Source: an uncultured Carnobacterium sp. (GTDB lineage: Bacteria; Bacillota; Bacilli; Lactobacillales; Aerococcaceae). From it: a stretch of DNA of 6,201 nt. The notes under the pieces are model-generated. The model worked only from the letters and a program-made list of their open reading frames with translations, searched no databases and had not been told where the DNA came from. Positions 1-5,352 of the stretch are shown here, piece after piece. Each line of letters starts with the position of its first letter. Position 1 is the first letter of the stretch. The DNA lies in NCBI GenBank assembly GCA_937976325.1, contig CALJSD010000152.1, positions 1 to 6,201 on the forward strand, written 5' to 3'. A program made the translations under genes and the position numbers.

Positions 1-462
1 TGTTTGCGCCGCAACAAGTGGCGAATACGTCATCAAGAAGTCTTCCTTCCAGCCGATCAGCGTATCATCAGTCCCTCTAAAAATAACAAGACGTACACTA
101 GGTTCTACTTCCACCGTGATGGCTGCGAATTGTTTTGTTGTATCTTTATCCCATACACTCACTACACCAAAAAATTTCAACGCTTGATAACGAGGAGCCT
201 CCGCAATCACTTGCGATACCTCATGACGTTCTTCGGTTATCATCATTGGATTTTCGTCGACCAATTCTTGTTTGTGTTCCTTCATATATTCCGCGATATC
301 TTTCACTGTGGCAAAAAGCTCACCATTCACATCGCTTGGAACGACTTTTTCAAGTGGTAAATATTCTAATTCCGTCAAAACTAATGCATCAATTTCAGAA
401 AAGGCTCTTTCTTCAAACGAAACGTGCCCAAACTCCTTGATGTAATCCAACATGTTTTTCAT
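1..462 (-). CDS. DUF2974 / Mbeg1-like alpha/beta-hydrolase family protein, N-terminal part (runs off window)
   Basis: This is an open frame of 154 codons with no stop before the left edge, so the gene is incomplete at its 3' end. It begins MKNMLDYIKEFGHVSFEER and reaches a stretch reading FRGTDDTLIGWKEDF near residues 129-143. That RGTDDT..GWKEDF block is characteristic of the DUF2974 (Mbeg1-like) family, which is predicted to have an alpha/beta-hydrolase (lipase-like) fold. The usual nucleophile elbow (GxSxG-type) should lie further downstream and is not in the window, so catalytic competence cannot be judged. No signal peptide is seen, so a cytoplasmic protein is expected. The start at 462 is supported by CGGAGG at 471-476, 8 nt upstream; an internal ATG at codon 4 is a weaker alternative. 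The gene is divergent from the DUF1846 gene. Substrate and physiological role are unknown; the family call is secure, the function is inferred. Confidence 0.88.
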   Translation of the reverse strand, partial: MKNMLDYIKEFGHVSFEERAFSEIDALVLTELEYLPLEKVVPSDVNGELFATVKDIAEYMKEHKQELVDENPMMITEERHEVSQVIAEAPRYQALKFFGVVSVWDKDTTKQFAAITVEVEPSVRLVIFRGTDDTLIGWKEDFLMTYSPLVAAQT

Positions 463-499
463 ACGAAAATCCTCCGTTATTTTGAGTGAGTCCATTACT

Positions 500-528
500 A
501 TTCTACTCTGTCATTATGGCGCTTGCAA
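500..528 (-). promoter_or_regulatory. Probable sigma-A promoter of the DUF2974 gene
   Basis: Read on the minus strand, TTGCAA (523-528) and TAGAAT (500-505) are separated by exactly 17 nt, a good match to the housekeeping TTGACA/TATAAT consensus. Transcription would start near 493, leaving a leader of about 30 nt that contains the CGGAGG ribosome binding site. Confidence 0.65.
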
Positions 529-585
529 CTCTTTTTCCTGTGTGGCAAAAAGCCGTCATTTTCTATAGAATTCCCCTTTTTTTCG

Positions 586-594
586 TGCTATACT
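586..594 (+). promoter_or_regulatory. Extended -10 promoter element of the DUF1846 gene
   Basis: TGCTATACT is an extended -10 (TGnTATACT) with a single departure from TATAAT. No good -35 lies 16-18 nt upstream (TAGAAT at 566-571 is poor), which fits the tolerance of extended -10 promoters. Transcription would start around 600-602, giving a short leader of about 22 nt that carries the AAGGGGG ribosome binding site at 609-615. Confidence 0.6.
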
Positions 595-622
595 ACTGAA
601 ATGAAATTAAGGGGGTTGTTCT

Positions 623-2110
623 ATGAAATTAGGATTTGATAGCGAGAAATACCTTGAAGAACAAAGTCAATACATTCTTCAACGTGTCAACGCTTATGAC
701 AAACTATACTTAGAGTTCGGAGGCAAGTTAATCGGTGATTTCCACGCGATGCGCGTATTGCCAGGATTCGATCCAGACGGAAAAATCAAATTACTTCACC
801 GCCTACGCGACAAAGCAGAGATTATTATCTGTGTGTATGCAGGCGATATCGAACAAAATAAAATCCGCGGTGACCTTGGAATCACATATGACCAAGATGT
901 TCTTCGCTTAATGGACGACCTTCACTATTGGGACCTTAAAATCAACAGTGTCCTCATTACTCGTTACACAGGACAACCTGCAGCAACGCAATTCAAAAAC
1001 TCACTCGAACGTCGCGGAATTAAAGTGTACACACACGGGTACACAGAAGGCTATCCGATGGACGTTGAAACCATCGTTAGTGACGCCGGATATGGCGCAA
1101 ACGAATTTATCGAAACAACTCGCCCACTTGTCGTCGTAACCGCTCCTGGTGCCAACAGCGGAAAACTAGCGACTTGCTTAAGCCAGCTATATCACGAAAC
1201 AAAACGTGGTCGTCGTGCCGGCTATTCTAAATTCGAAACATTCCCTGTATGGAATTTACCATTAAATCACCCTGTTAACGTGGCGTATGAAGCAGCCACT
1301 GCAGACTTAGAAGATGTCAACATGATTGATACCTTCCACCTTGCACAATACGGCGAAACAACCGTGAACTACAACCGAGACATCGAAGCATTCCCTCTTC
1401 TCCGTCGTATTTTGACGAAGATTTACGGCGACGCTCCAATCCCTTACAACTCTCCAACAGATATGGGCGTGAACCGTGTCGGATTTGCTATCACTGACGA
1501 TGAAGTCGTTCGCGAGGCTTCCAACCAAGAAATCATCCGCCGTTATTACGCAGGCCAATGCGATTACAAACGCGGTATTGGAACGCTTGAAGCAGCTCAA
1601 CGTGGCAAGTACATCATGGAAGAAAGTGGACTCTCTCCACAAGACCGTCCAGTTGTAAAAGCCGCTCTTGAAAAAGAAGCTGAAGCCAAAGTCCCAGTTG
1701 TAGCCTTACAACTTCCAAACGGCAAGATAATTACAGGAAAACAATCAGACACCATGACAGCCAGTGCAGCCTGCCTACTCAACTGCATTAAAGAATTAGC
1801 AGAAATCGGTGACTCTATCCATTTATTACCACCTGTCATTTTAAATGCAATTGGCCAACTCGGAAGCGACGTCCTAAAACACCAACGACGCTCACTCGAT
1901 AGCAAAGAAGTGCTGATTGCCCTCAGCATCTCAGCAGTCACAAACCCTGCCGCAGAAGCTGCCAAAAACCAATTACAAAACTTGCGCCACTTACAAGCGC
2001 ACAGCACCGTCATCCTTCAAAAAGCTGACGAAGACACCTTCCGAAGCCTAGGAATCATGGTAACCTGCGAACCACAATTCGCTGGCACAAACCTTTACTA
2101 CACAAACTAA
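623..2110 (+). CDS. DUF1846 / UPF0371 family protein, complete (495 aa)
   Basis: This is a soluble protein of about the usual family length (close to 500 aa), with no signal peptide or membrane segment. It matches the DUF1846/UPF0371 family, which is widespread in Firmicutes and conserved in sequence, but I know of no established reaction for it. The start at 623 is set by AAGGGGG at 609-615, 7 nt upstream; the first residues are MKLGFDSEKYLEEQSQYI. A nucleotide-binding-like N-terminal part includes a strand-loop VVVTAPGANSGK (about residues 170-181) resembling a P-loop (GxxxSGK), preceded by KVYTHGYTEGYPMDVETI (about 134-151). Other conserved-looking blocks are FPVWNLPLNHPVNVAYEAAT (207-226) and YNSPTDMGVNRVGF (275-288). 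The C-terminal part (about 357-495) looks like a separate alpha/beta domain and includes TASAACLLNCIKEL (379-392). The gene is monocistronic, with its own promoter and a terminator directly after the stop. Family assignment is confident; ATP or phosphate binding is inference. Confidence 0.93.
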   Translation: MKLGFDSEKYLEEQSQYILQRVNAYDKLYLEFGGKLIGDFHAMRVLPGFDPDGKIKLLHRLRDKAEIIICVYAGDIEQNKIRGDLGITYDQDVLRLMDDLHYWDLKINSVLITRYTGQPAATQFKNSLERRGIKVYTHGYTEGYPMDVETIVSDAGYGANEFIETTRPLVVVTAPGANSGKLATCLSQLYHETKRGRRAGYSKFETFPVWNLPLNHPVNVAYEAATADLEDVNMIDTFHLAQYGETTVNYNRDIEAFPLLRRILTKIYGDAPIPYNSPTDMGVNRVGFAITDDEVVREASNQEIIRRYYAGQCDYKRGIGTLEAAQRGKYIMEESGLSPQDRPVVKAALEKEAEAKVPVVALQLPNGKIITGKQSDTMTASAACLLNCIKELAEIGDSIHLLPPVILNAIGQLGSDVLKHQRRSLDSKEVLIALSISAVTNPAAEAAKNQLQNLRHLQAHSTVILQKADEDTFRSLGIMVTCEPQFAGTNLYYTN

Positions 2111-2114
2111 CCCC

Positions 2115-2145
2115 AAGCCCTCTCCACCCGGACGAGGGCTTTTTT
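2115..2145 (+). terminator. Intrinsic terminator of the DUF1846 gene
   Basis: An 8-bp perfect stem, AAGCCCTC (2115-2122) with GAGGGCTT (2134-2141), encloses an 11-nt loop. A T-run (2140-2145) overlaps and follows the 3' arm. It begins 5 nt after the stop codon, as expected for a single-gene transcript ending here. Confidence 0.92.
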
Positions 2146-2287
2146 ATTAGCACAATCATCCTCCTAGCACCCGTCTCAGCACTCTCCCTGTTCTCCTAGC
2201 CGTCCCTAAGACCTATTCCTCTTTCCAACACCTCTTTCTAGAAGCAGAACTATAAAAGTCTGCACACTCTCCTTTTTTCAAAAAAAT

Positions 2288-2308
2288 CTTCGTTACTTTG
2301 AAATTCTG
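2288..2308 (+). repeat. Left terminal inverted repeat of the intergenic element
   Basis: The sequence starts CTTCGTTACTTTGAAATT and continues CTG. It is the reverse complement of 2566-2586 except for one position (A2295 opposite G2579). On the minus strand it is followed directly by ATTTTTTT (complement of 2281-2287 plus neighbour), so the closed outer helix plus a U-run could act as a terminator for a minus-strand RNA. Confidence 0.8.
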
Positions 2309-2404
2309 CCATTAGAAATAATTAATTCATCAATGCATCTATAAAAACGGAGAACTCCCCGGATTCTATGATAGTAATAATAGCGAGTGTAATCGATGCG
2401 AATT

Positions 2405-2437
2405 AGTGACTCTGGAAATTTATTTCCTAGAGTCACT
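2405..2437. repeat. Central hairpin of the intergenic element
   Basis: AGTGACTCT (2405-2413) pairs perfectly with AGAGTCACT (2429-2437). GGAAA (2414-2418) extends it by pairing with TTTCC (2423-2427), leaving T2428 bulged and a 4-nt loop TTTA. At 14 bp this is the strongest local hairpin in the window. It is not followed by a T-run on either strand, so it is not a simple terminator; it sits as one arm of the branched core of the larger element. Confidence 0.8.
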
Positions 2438-2450
2438 TTGAGGCTCGATA

Positions 2451-2475
2451 GGTGATGAGACGTAAGGCTCACACC
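2451..2475. repeat. Second core hairpin of the intergenic element
   Basis: GGTG (2451-2454) pairs with CACC (2472-2475) and TGAG (2456-2459) with CTCA (2468-2471). A2455 is bulged and the 8-nt loop is ACGTAAGG. Together with the neighbouring 2392-2399/2443-2449 helix and the outer stem closing at 2384/2482, it gives a three-way junction. Hand-folded; thermodynamic stability was not computed. Confidence 0.55.
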
Positions 2476-2565
2476 GGTACAGCTATTATCACTATCATGA
2501 AGATATCCGAGGAGAGTTCGTAGTTTTTATACTTAATTTGATGTCCTAAACTTATTTCTCTGCAC

Positions 2566-2586
2566 CAGAATTTCAAAGGAACGAAG
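2566..2586 (-). repeat. Right terminal inverted repeat of the intergenic element
   Basis: This is the reverse-complement partner of 2288-2308 with 20 of 21 positions matching. Its last 12 nt (2575-2586) also belong to a second, local hairpin with 2587-2593, so the two pairings compete. Confidence 0.8.
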
Positions 2587-2604
2587 TTCCTTTATTTATT
2601 TTTT
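2575..2604 (+). terminator. Candidate plus-strand terminator at the right edge of the element
   Basis: AAAGGAA (2575-2581) and TTCCTTT (2587-2593) form a perfect 7-bp stem with loop CGAAG. ATTTATTTTTT follows at 2594-2604. The stem is AT-rich, so termination would be modest. It could define the 3' end of a plus-strand RNA from the element, or back up the upstream DUF1846 terminator. Confidence 0.45.
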
Positions 2605-2608
2605 GCAC

Positions 2609-2635
2609 AAAAAAAGCCGAGAGCGTGTCTCGACT
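2609..2635 (-). terminator. Intrinsic terminator of the potABCD operon
   Basis: Read leftward, AGTCGAGA (2635-2628) pairs with TCTCGGCT (2622-2615) over 8 bp including one G-T wobble, around a 5-nt loop. Seven consecutive T residues follow (complement of A2609-2615). It begins 4 nt after the potD stop codon. A short T-run on the other side (2635-2638) could give weak activity in the opposite direction. Confidence 0.92.
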
Positions 2636-2639
2636 TTTC

Positions 2640-3710
2640 TTAGTTTCTAAAGATCTTGGCTTCTAAAAAGAGGTCGTTGTAAAGCGATAATAGGTCGGTT
2701 CCTAAATTGTCGTAAACCTCCATCTTCTCCATCGCTTCCTCACTCGGATAGAAGCTCTCATCCGAAGTAATGTCTTCTGGTAAGAGCGCTAGCGCATCCT
2801 TGTTTGGCGTTGCATAACCAACATACTGAGCATTCTTCGCTGCGATTTCCGGACGCAACATGAAGTTGATAAACGCATATGCGCCTTCCTTGTTACCAAC
2901 CGTTTTTGGAATAACGATATTATCAAACCACAAGTTCGTTCCTTCGCTTGGAACCACATAGGCTAAATCTTCATTCTCACTCAACATTTTAGAAGCTTCC
3001 CCAGAGAAAGTCACGGCTAAGTTGGCTTCTCCTTGAATCATATATGTCTTCATTTCATCAGCGATAATCGCTTTTGCATTTGGCATCAATGTCTTCAAGA
3101 ATTTACCAGCGTCTTTAACAATGGCTACGTCTTTTTCATTAAGAGAATAGCCTTGTGTTTGTAAAGCAATCCCCATCATTTCACGAGCTCCGTCAATAAA
3201 TAGAATGGAATCCTTTAAATCCGCATTCCATAAATCGCGCCACTCGCTAATCATTCCTTCTGGATAAACTTTCTTATTATAAACAATTCCTAGCGTTCCC
3301 CAGAAATAAGGAATGCTGTATGAATTATCAGGGTCAAAGGATTGATGTAAGAAACGTGGGTCGATATGTTCCATCCCTTTGATTTTTGAATAATCTAATT
3401 TTTCAAGTAAGTTTTCTTCGACCATTTTATGGATTGTATACTCACTTGGAATGGCGATATCGTAGTTCGTTCCACCTTGCTTAATTTTTGTCAGCATGGC
3501 TTCGTTTGAATCGAACGTTTCATAAATGACTTTATAACCTGTTTCTTGTTCAAATTGTGTAATGAGTTCTGGGTCGATATAGTCTCCCCAGTTATATACG
3601 ATAATTGTTTGAGGTTCTCCTGCCGTCGCTGTTTCAAAATTCTTACGGATTCCGAATAACACTAAACAAGACACTAAAATAGCCCCAATTAACATCGTTA
3701 GTCGCTTCAT
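2640..3710 (-). CDS. potD: Spermidine/putrescine ABC transporter substrate-binding lipoprotein PotD (356 aa)
   Basis: This is the extracellular polyamine-binding component that delivers substrate to the PotBC permease. Residues 4-20 form a hydrophobic signal segment containing the lipobox LVSC, so cleavage before Cys15 and lipid anchoring to the outer face of the membrane are expected. The mature part is a type 2 periplasmic-binding fold of normal length. Family landmarks are IVYNWGDYIDPELI (37-50, with Trp41 and Tyr44), SIPYFWGTLGIVYN (132-145), DGAREMM (173-179), EGTNLWFDNIVIP (256-268, with Trp261 and Asp263) and GYATPN (298-303). Compared from memory with E. coli PotD, most ligand-contact positions are kept, but the Trp229 position is Phe235 here. 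The ATG at 3710 overlaps the potC stop by 4 nt (ATGA), with AAAGGAG at 3718-3724 inside the end of potC. It is the last gene of the operon, followed by the terminator. Spermidine versus putrescine preference cannot be settled by eye. Confidence 0.95.
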   Translation of the reverse strand: MKRLTMLIGAILVSCLVLFGIRKNFETATAGEPQTIIVYNWGDYIDPELITQFEQETGYKVIYETFDSNEAMLTKIKQGGTNYDIAIPSEYTIHKMVEENLLEKLDYSKIKGMEHIDPRFLHQSFDPDNSYSIPYFWGTLGIVYNKKVYPEGMISEWRDLWNADLKDSILFIDGAREMMGIALQTQGYSLNEKDVAIVKDAGKFLKTLMPNAKAIIADEMKTYMIQGEANLAVTFSGEASKMLSENEDLAYVVPSEGTNLWFDNIVIPKTVGNKEGAYAFINFMLRPEIAAKNAQYVGYATPNKDALALLPEDITSDESFYPSEEAMEKMEVYDNLGTDLLSLYNDLFLEAKIFRN

Positions 3711-4543
3711 AGTGTGACTCCTTTCAATAAGTCACTCTCAGAAGCTTTCCCATTCAATCGTTTTTGTTGGAATTTTTGAATGAAGTAATATCCAATCACG
3801 AGTGATAATGAGAATAGGAACATCAATGTACTTAAGGCATTGATTTCTAAGCTGATTCCTTGGCGCGCACGTGAGTAGATTTCAACGGCAATCGTTGAGA
3901 ATCCATTTCCTGTTACGAAGAATGTCACGGCGAAGTCGTCTAATGAATACGTAAATGCCATAAAGAATCCACTGAGAATTCCTGGTGTAATCGCTGGTAA
4001 AACAATGCGTGTTAATACTTGTGAGCTTGTTGCTCCTAAGTCACGAGCCGCTGTAATCATCGATGGGTTCATTTCTGATAATTTTGGTAAAACCATCAGT
4101 ACAACGATTGGAATGTTAAACGCGATGTGCGCAAGTAATACTGACATAAAGCCGAGTTTGAATCCAACCACTGTAAAGAGAATTAAAAGGCTGGCACCGA
4201 TGATAACGTCTGGCGATACCATCAAAATATTGTTAAAGCCTAATAATACTTGTTTGCGACGGTTTGAACGGATGTAATGGATCATGATGGCACCAAGAGT
4301 TCCAATCACTGTCGCAATTAATGAAGATAAGAGTGCAAGAATTAATGTATCGAGCACAATTCCGATTAAACGTGTGTCGGCAAGAACGGCTTTATAGTGG
4401 TCGAGCGTGAAACTCTCGAATCCGTTCATACTACCAGCACTGTTAAATGAGTAAAAAATCAAGTAGAAAATCGGAGCGTATAAAACTACGAATACGAAAA
4501 CTAAGTAGAGATTCGTCCACTTGCTATTATTTTCTAATTTCAT
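3707..4543 (-). CDS. potC: Spermidine/putrescine ABC transporter permease PotC (278 aa)
   Basis: This is one of the two membrane subunits that form the polyamine channel. It has about six hydrophobic segments: roughly residues 11-32, 61-88, 103-127, 131-152, 189-210 and 236-256. The cytoplasmic EAA-type loop that docks on the ATPase reads AARDLGATSSQVLTRIVLPAI (165-185), followed by SGFFMAFTYSLDDFAVTFF (191-209), a stretch typical of PotC. An amphipathic positively charged tail (about 257-270) ends the protein. The start is supported by AAAGGAGGCG at 4551-4560, with about 9 nt from GGAGG to the ATG. Its first codon overlaps the potB stop (ATGA) and its stop overlaps the potD start in the same way, indicating translational coupling. 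Assignment as PotC rather than PotB rests on gene order next to potD and on the SLDDF motif. Confidence 0.95.
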   Translation of the reverse strand: MKLENNSKWTNLYLVFVFVVLYAPIFYLIFYSFNSAGSMNGFESFTLDHYKAVLADTRLIGIVLDTLILALLSSLIATVIGTLGAIMIHYIRSNRRKQVLLGFNNILMVSPDVIIGASLLILFTVVGFKLGFMSVLLAHIAFNIPIVVLMVLPKLSEMNPSMITAARDLGATSSQVLTRIVLPAITPGILSGFFMAFTYSLDDFAVTFFVTGNGFSTIAVEIYSRARQGISLEINALSTLMFLFSLSLVIGYYFIQKFQQKRLNGKASESDLLKGVTL

Positions 4544-5352
4544 TCTGATACGCCTCCTTTTCTACGGTCTCTTGTAATAAACATTAAAATAATCATCGCT
4601 ACAATCAATACAACCCCGATTGTAGAACCCATTCCCCAGTTTTGTGTTACTAAGAAATGTTGTTCAACGGCTGTACCAAGTGTAATCACGCGGTTTCCTC
4701 CAATTAAACGAGTCAACATGAAGAGTGAGAGTGATGGAATAAATACGGCTTGTACTCCACTACGCACCCCGTTCATCGATAATGGAACGATGACACGTCT
4801 AAACGTATCCCATTTTGTTGCCCCAAGGTCGCGGCTTGCCGCAATGAGTGAACTTGGCAACTCTTCGATAGAGTTGAAGATTGGCAAAATCATAAATGGT
4901 AACTCGATATACGCTGCTACCGTTAAGAAACTGAAGTCAGTGAATAGGAATTCTTGTGGCGCCAATCCGAATAATGAAAGGAAGTTGTTCACTGTTCCTG
5001 TTTGGCTAAAGATTCCGATAAATGCATAGGCTTTTAATAGTAGGTTTACCCATGTCGGTAAGATGATTAATAAAAGCCATAATTGTTTATGTTTTGTACG
5101 ACTTAGGAAAAGTGCTGTTGGATAACTCACGAGTAGCGTTACAAGTGTTACTAGAAATGCGTACCACACAGAATTGAATGTCATTTCTAAGTAGTTTCCT
5201 GACGCGAAATAGTTCGTGTAGTTTCCAAGCGTTACTTGACCATTGATGTCGAAGAATGATTTATAGAAAATCATTCCAAGTGGCGTTACTACGAATAATA
5301 ACAACCAGATAAAGTATGGAATGGAAAATAAGAAACGAGATTGTTTAGTCAT
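4540..5352 (-). CDS. potB: Spermidine/putrescine ABC transporter permease PotB (270 aa)
   Basis: This is the second membrane subunit, pairing with PotC to form the translocation path. Hydrophobic segments lie at about 8-30, 61-84, 91-116, 140-160, 196-215 and 241-259. The EAA-type ATPase-coupling loop reads AASRDLGATKWDTFRRVIVPL (171-191), and RRVIVPLSMNGVRSGVQAVF (185-204) is typical of PotB. The N-terminus FLFSIPYFIWLLLFVVTPLG is an uncleaved membrane anchor. The first ATG of the frame is used: GAGG at 5362-5365, 9 nt upstream, lies inside the end of potA. It overlaps potA by 8 nt (ATGACTAA contains both the potB start and the potA stop) and potC by 4 nt. No interruption or missing motif is seen. 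Confidence 0.95.
   Translation of the reverse strand: MTKQSRFLFSIPYFIWLLLFVVTPLGMIFYKSFFDINGQVTLGNYTNYFASGNYLEMTFNSVWYAFLVTLVTLLVSYPTALFLSRTKHKQLWLLLIILPTWVNLLLKAYAFIGIFSQTGTVNNFLSLFGLAPQEFLFTDFSFLTVAAYIELPFMILPIFNSIEELPSSLIAASRDLGATKWDTFRRVIVPLSMNGVRSGVQAVFIPSLSLFMLTRLIGGNRVITLGTAVEQHFLVTQNWGMGSTIGVVLIVAMIILMFITRDRRKGGVSE

Larger units (their letters stand above)
2288..2586. repeat. Long imperfect inverted-repeat element with branched core (MITE-like element or unrecognised structured RNA)
   Basis: The two halves of this 299-nt stretch are complementary in register from ends to middle. Working inward, I paired by hand: 2288-2308 with 2566-2586 (20 of 21); 2314-2321 with 2552-2559 (8 of 8); CATCAA 2328-2333 with 2538-2543; 2340-2348 with 2523-2531 (9 of 9); 2352-2364 with 2505-2519 (13 bp, bulges at 2510 and 2513); 2368-2384 with 2482-2498 (16 of 17). 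The middle (2385-2481) forms two further hairpins. That is about 100 base pairs in total. It codes for no plausible protein and lies between the terminators of two convergent units. A non-autonomous mobile element is one reading, since the ends act as 21-nt terminal inverted repeats, but I find no convincing target-site duplication. A structured non-coding RNA is the other. I recognise no named family and the transcribed strand is undecided. The pairing is seen directly; the biological class is inference. Confidence 0.75.

Noticed and set aside
4..440. Open frames on the plus strand at the left end (118 and 101 codons)
   Set aside because: They lie antisense to the DUF2974 frame, lack ribosome binding sites, and their translations are unlike any protein; the minus-strand frame has a family match and a good start.
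1307..2013. Minus-strand open frames of 111 and 138 codons inside the DUF1846 gene
   Set aside because: They are antisense shadows of a well-conserved coding sequence, with cysteine- and serine-rich, non-family-like translations and no start signals.
2161..2200. CTCCTAGC repeated at 2161-2168 and 2193-2200 in a pyrimidine-rich stretch
   Set aside because: There are only two 8-nt copies in biased sequence with no further periodicity; probably chance.
2244..2263. Small hairpin GCAGA...TCTGC with a T-run some distance downstream (2273-2278)
   Set aside because: The stem is about 7 bp with a bulge and the T-run begins about 10 nt after it, so it does not meet terminator geometry.
2368..2406. 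Short frame MIVIIASVIDAN on the plus strand and a mirror-image MIVIIAVPV on the minus strand inside the element, recalling tiny hydrophobic toxins
   Set aside because: They are only 12 and 9 codons, lack a well-spaced ribosome binding site, and resemble each other simply because the arms are inverted copies of each other.
2288..2586. Known large bacterial RNAs (6S RNA, SRP RNA, tmRNA, RNase P RNA) as an explanation for the element
   Set aside because: None of their recognisable conserved segments (for example the SRP Alu/GNAR loop, the tmRNA tRNA-like ends or the RNase P GAGGAAAGTCC core) is present.
2111..2640. The element as a riboswitch or leader for a neighbouring gene
   Set aside because: It lies downstream of the 3' ends of both flanking convergent units and beyond their terminators, so no coding sequence follows it in sense on either strand within the window.
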